From Steromphala cineraria (taxonomy: Eukaryota > Mollusca > Gastropoda > Trochida > Trochidae): DNA of 64,000 bases. The stretch is taken from the NCBI GenBank assembly GCA_916613615.1, contig OU744731.1, forward strand, positions 54,256,289-54,320,288, in the 5' to 3' direction. Below the pieces are notes generated by a model. That model saw only the letters and a list, made by a program, of their open reading frames with translations. It had not been told where the DNA came from and did not search any database. The position numbers and the translations under genes are program-made. Below, piece by piece: positions 60,757 to 64,000 of the stretch; position 1 is the first letter of the stretch, and each line of letters opens with the position of its first letter.

Positions 60757-60981
60757 TTGCATGTGCATGTGAGCTGTTTTGTAGTTATTCGGTGTATTTT
60801 TTTGCATTCCACATTCGGAAACGACATTCCATTTTTGTATCAACTAGGAATTCGGTTCCTTCAATTTTACGCTAACGCTAAATGTCCCGCCTTGTCAATG
60901 ACTGATCGTTCACTCAATGCAATTTCAAAACATAACGTTATGGATGATTTGTTTACGATTAAAGGTGTCTTTCGAAGCTAG
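60757..60981 (+). pseudogene. possible LINE C-terminal fragment
   Basis: Frame containing GNDIPFLYQLGIRFLQFYAN and SLNAISKHNVMDDL. It resembles the spacer between RT and the terminal cysteine motif of mollusc CR1/L2-type LINEs. The assignment is from memory of the family pattern and is weak. Confidence 0.35.
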
Positions 60982-61020
60982 TATCGACAGGGTCTAAAGT
61001 ATGATAAATTATCATCCAAA

Positions 61021-61340
61021 ACTGTGTTTAACAGGAGATATCGCTTTGATAGTTGTAATTTTTCAGAAGAAAGAAACATTGTACTTGAATCACTCCCACC
61101 ATGTGAGGTGTTAGATATTTCTAAAGATGATGTGGTAACGTCTTTTGCTAAGATAAATTCACATAAAGCGTGTGGACCTGATAATTTGCTAGGTGTAGTT
61201 CTAAAAGAGTGCAGAGTGCAACTGGCTGATATTTTCCAAACACTTTTTCAATTATCATTAAATTTCCATCATGTTCCCACTCTTTGGAAAACATCAAAAT
61301 TATCCCATTGCCAAAAAGGAAAAACAAGCCTCGGATATGT
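61021..61340 (+). pseudogene. LINE reverse transcriptase, N-terminal (fingers) fragment
   Basis: Frame with ISKDDVVTSFAKINSHKACG, PDNLLGVVLKEC, LADIFQTLFQLSL and HHVPTLWKTSK, the hallmark start of CR1/L2-type RT (N-x-x-K-A-x-G-P-D, L-K-x-C, V-P-x-x-W-K). A one-base shift near 61298 gives the expected IIPLPK. Similarity ends near 61335; palm motifs and the catalytic YADD box are missing. Confidence 0.75.
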
Positions 61341-61985
61341 GTTATTTTTATCAACTTGTGTTGATATATTTGATATCAGAAGACACATGGGTGAGATTCT
61401 CTATATATTCTTAATGTCATCCTATAATATAATGAAAATTATGAACTTGTAGCTGAGATCTTTTCTAAATGTTTTAGCAACTTTCGGCTGTAATATGATC
61501 AACACTCAATTAAGGAAAATTATTCTTGCAACATGTAATTAACCTGAAAGTCAATGGGAAATTCGTCCGGTTTAAACTAAATTTGCGGGTATTGGAAAAC
61601 AATGTATCCCGAAAAGTTTACTAGCGCAACAATTTCTCAATAAATTAATCACTGACTCTTGTATTAAACTCACCGTCAGCTATCTTTTAAACTTAAAGCA
61701 ACATAGATTTGAATTACAGTATTAATGTTTAGAAATTTTATATCATAACAATTTATATCATAATTGAGATAGGAGACGTATCTATCATTGGGTGGAATTT
61801 AAGCGGAACGAACGAGATGTTGTACTATCAAAACAAAGAGAAAAAAATGTGCGTCTCCGATTTGAACAATTTATTCAAGTAAAAGTCCCCGACCCCGTCC
61901 TCCCTAACCTAAATCTCCTGGTTCTATATAGTGATACATAACCGGGTGCCCCAAAGCTTGCCTTTTAAAGGCTTTTCTTGTTAAG
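61341..61985. other. unassigned
   Basis: Starts with ~30 bp (about 61327-61357) that recur at 63588-63618. Otherwise nothing recognisable. Confidence 0.4.
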
Positions 61986-61989
61986 AGAA

Positions 61990-64000
61990 GAGAAGATTTT
62001 CATTAACAAAGCCAAGTAGATCAATACATAATCTAAAAACTGTTCAAGTTCAAAAGAAGTTACTGTATTGTCGCAAAATAAAACATATAATGATAACATG
62101 CTAACTTGTATTAATCATCAATCATGTTTGACTGCATAGTGTCTAAAGGTATGAAACAACACTCTGATATTTCTTCTTATTAAATATCTGATTTATACCA
62201 TGAACTTTCTACATGTACTCATGTGAAATATGATAAAATCATAACGTGAATTAAGTGAAATAGGGTCAAGATTTAGACAGCAATGATGAACTAATTCGTT
62301 TCTCATTAAAATAATAATTATATTATCATTAAACATAACACTGATTCTATCTAATGGTAAAATCTGTTGGAAGTTTCTCTCGATTGAAGAAATCATATTA
62401 ACTTCATTGCCAACAAATAATCAAATAATGAATAATCAAAGGGAAGTGAAATCAATATGATTATATTAATTGATTAATTTCATGCCCAAAAAGAACAAAA
62501 CCAAGAAAGACAAAAGCCGGAGTTGAAGATTACCGTCACCATAAAACTAATATATAACAATCAATGTCAGAAAAGTGTACACAAAGTGATTCATCTTTGT
62601 CGCACTTAAATGAGAAACAAGATGAGTTGAGGTAAACAAAAATTTAAATAATTCCAGAATTAGATGTATCAGAATTATAAGAATACTTTCCGACACTAGG
62701 CAGTCTATCAATATCTATTTCAAAGAAACAAGAAAACATATTCTCACTTACACGACAAGAAAACGACAATGCCTTATTATATCAATTTTAAACATTACAA
62801 AAAAATCAATATGTTTGTGAGACTTTTTACAGTTCTAAACAAATAACTTAAATATTAACTCAATTCTGCAGGTAGAATGTCACTGTAAATGTTTTAGATA
62901 TAAAACGATGTGCAAGATAAAAGATACTAGAGGGACGATAAAAAATATAATTGAAACACAATAGACTGTATTTGCTTGAAAATGCAACAACATCATAATT
63001 CTTTAAAGTGCATTAGTATTCAAGCCTTACACAATGCCGATTCACATCAAGCAGTATGCATGTTGATTTGAATATATTCGACAAAACTGACCATGGCTTT
63101 TCAAAGGCTACATATTCAATAAAGCTGTTATAACTTTTTATAAATGTTCAGACAAATTCCTAAATAAATATATCTTTTTAATATTGGTTAATATTCTATG
63201 GTGTAACGTTTGTCTAATATGAAATAAGTAGATATTGATAATGGTCTAACTTTCGCTCCCACCAGTTTCCATTATTGTCAAATCACCACATGCCACATGC
63301 CACATTTTGCCATTTTGCTTGTTTTGAACTTCGGTTTTTATGTGATAAGCAGAGGAAAGGAAATTTGATTTTGCAAATATAAATACACAGTGTTTTCAAT
63401 TCTTCCGATCATGTTACTCAAACTAATTAATATTTTGAATCAATATTATTTTGTACCAAAACCAAGCAATTGAAGATGGGAAATGGGAAAAACAATTTGG
63501 TGAACGAGATTACAAATGTATGATGTTATTGATAATCATTAACTTGTGAAGTCTTTTATTGAGTTGACTTGACTTGACCTTTATGCAAGCCTCGGATATT
63601 TGTTATTTTTATCAACTTTGCACTAATTCGCTATCTCACCACATATGGCTGGCCATTTACGTATCTATTTACGTATATAGTACAAGTTCATAAGTCCCCC
63701 CGCAAATGAACACAAGATCCTAAGATCTGAATGTCATAAAGTATTTATTACAAATGTTAAAACTACCAAAGCAGAACGTTGACAAATGCGAACCTGCTTG
63801 ACAAGGCTGTAATTCCAAAGGTTGGCAAACATAATTCCAAAAATATTTATACATGAAAGTAGTATTACATTTTATAAATAGTCTGTTATCCTTCCATAGC
63901 GTTTTGTATGTTTTGAATGAATCCCGTGTTATCCTTGACTAATTAAATTAAGTAACAGTTCTTAAGAACGACTCGACTAGTTAGTATGGTTCCTGCAGAG
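61990..64000 (+). repeat. megarepeat block S, copy 3 (cut by window end)
   Basis: Colinear with S1 and S2: GCCAAGTAGATCA (62011), TATACCATGAACTTTCTACA (62193), GATTACCGTCACCATAAAAC (62529), TTCACATCAAGC (63041), GAGTTGACTTGACTTGACC (63560) and GTTATCCTT (63888). It has deletions relative to S1 and no minisatellite. Confidence 0.8.

Overview
This is an AT-rich eukaryotic window made almost entirely of intergenic or transposon-derived DNA. I found no intact host gene. It carries LINE, Tc1, LTR and MITE relics, large diverged duplications and several repeats with internal tandem cores next to ACGG-type microsatellite (GGACGGACGG). The last group resembles the bivalve pearl/HINE elements, so a bivalve mollusc nuclear genome is the best guess. 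No species can be named from the sequence alone.

The main architecture is a large unit, called P-Q-R-S here, present three times in direct orientation: P1-Q1-R1-S1 at about 12.3-35.0 kb, P2-Q2-R2-S2 at about 38.1-50.7 kb, and a decayed P3...R3-S3 at about 54.0-64.0 kb. Inside copy 1, block R was duplicated again in tandem as units A and B (about 16.63-24.81 and 24.81-28.87 kb). Because each insertion can be compared with a paralogous copy lacking it, the window contains its own empty sites. These define a 356-bp MITE with TTAA target duplications, a LINE with a 25-bp target duplication, a hAT-like MITE and an LTR-element derivative with a CAGT duplication.

Layout: 0-12 kb holds three copies of the TTAA MITE, two 5'-truncated LINEs, an inverted-repeat family and a 70-bp-arm foldback. 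12.3-16.6 kb is P1-Q1 with a pearl-like repeat and a possible exon (exon X). 16.6-28.9 kb is the R tandem with a nearly complete but broken LINE (19.6-23.4 kb) and a second possible exon (exon Y, in both units). 28.9-35 kb is S1 with an 18-bp minisatellite. 35-38 kb is spacer with hairpin repeats and the hAT-like MITE. 38-50.7 kb is copy 2, carrying the LTR-like insertion with a tRNA-Lys primer site. 52.06-53.71 kb is a probable solo LTR. 55.98-57.62 kb is an apparently intact Tc1-type DD34E transposon. 60.7-61.3 kb holds rearranged LINE fragments.

The only open frame I would call a complete, potentially functional protein gene is the Tc1 transposase. Exons X and Y are the most interesting host-like signals. 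Their duplicate copies differ mostly by synonymous or conservative changes, whereas a neighbouring open frame in the same duplication does not show this pattern.
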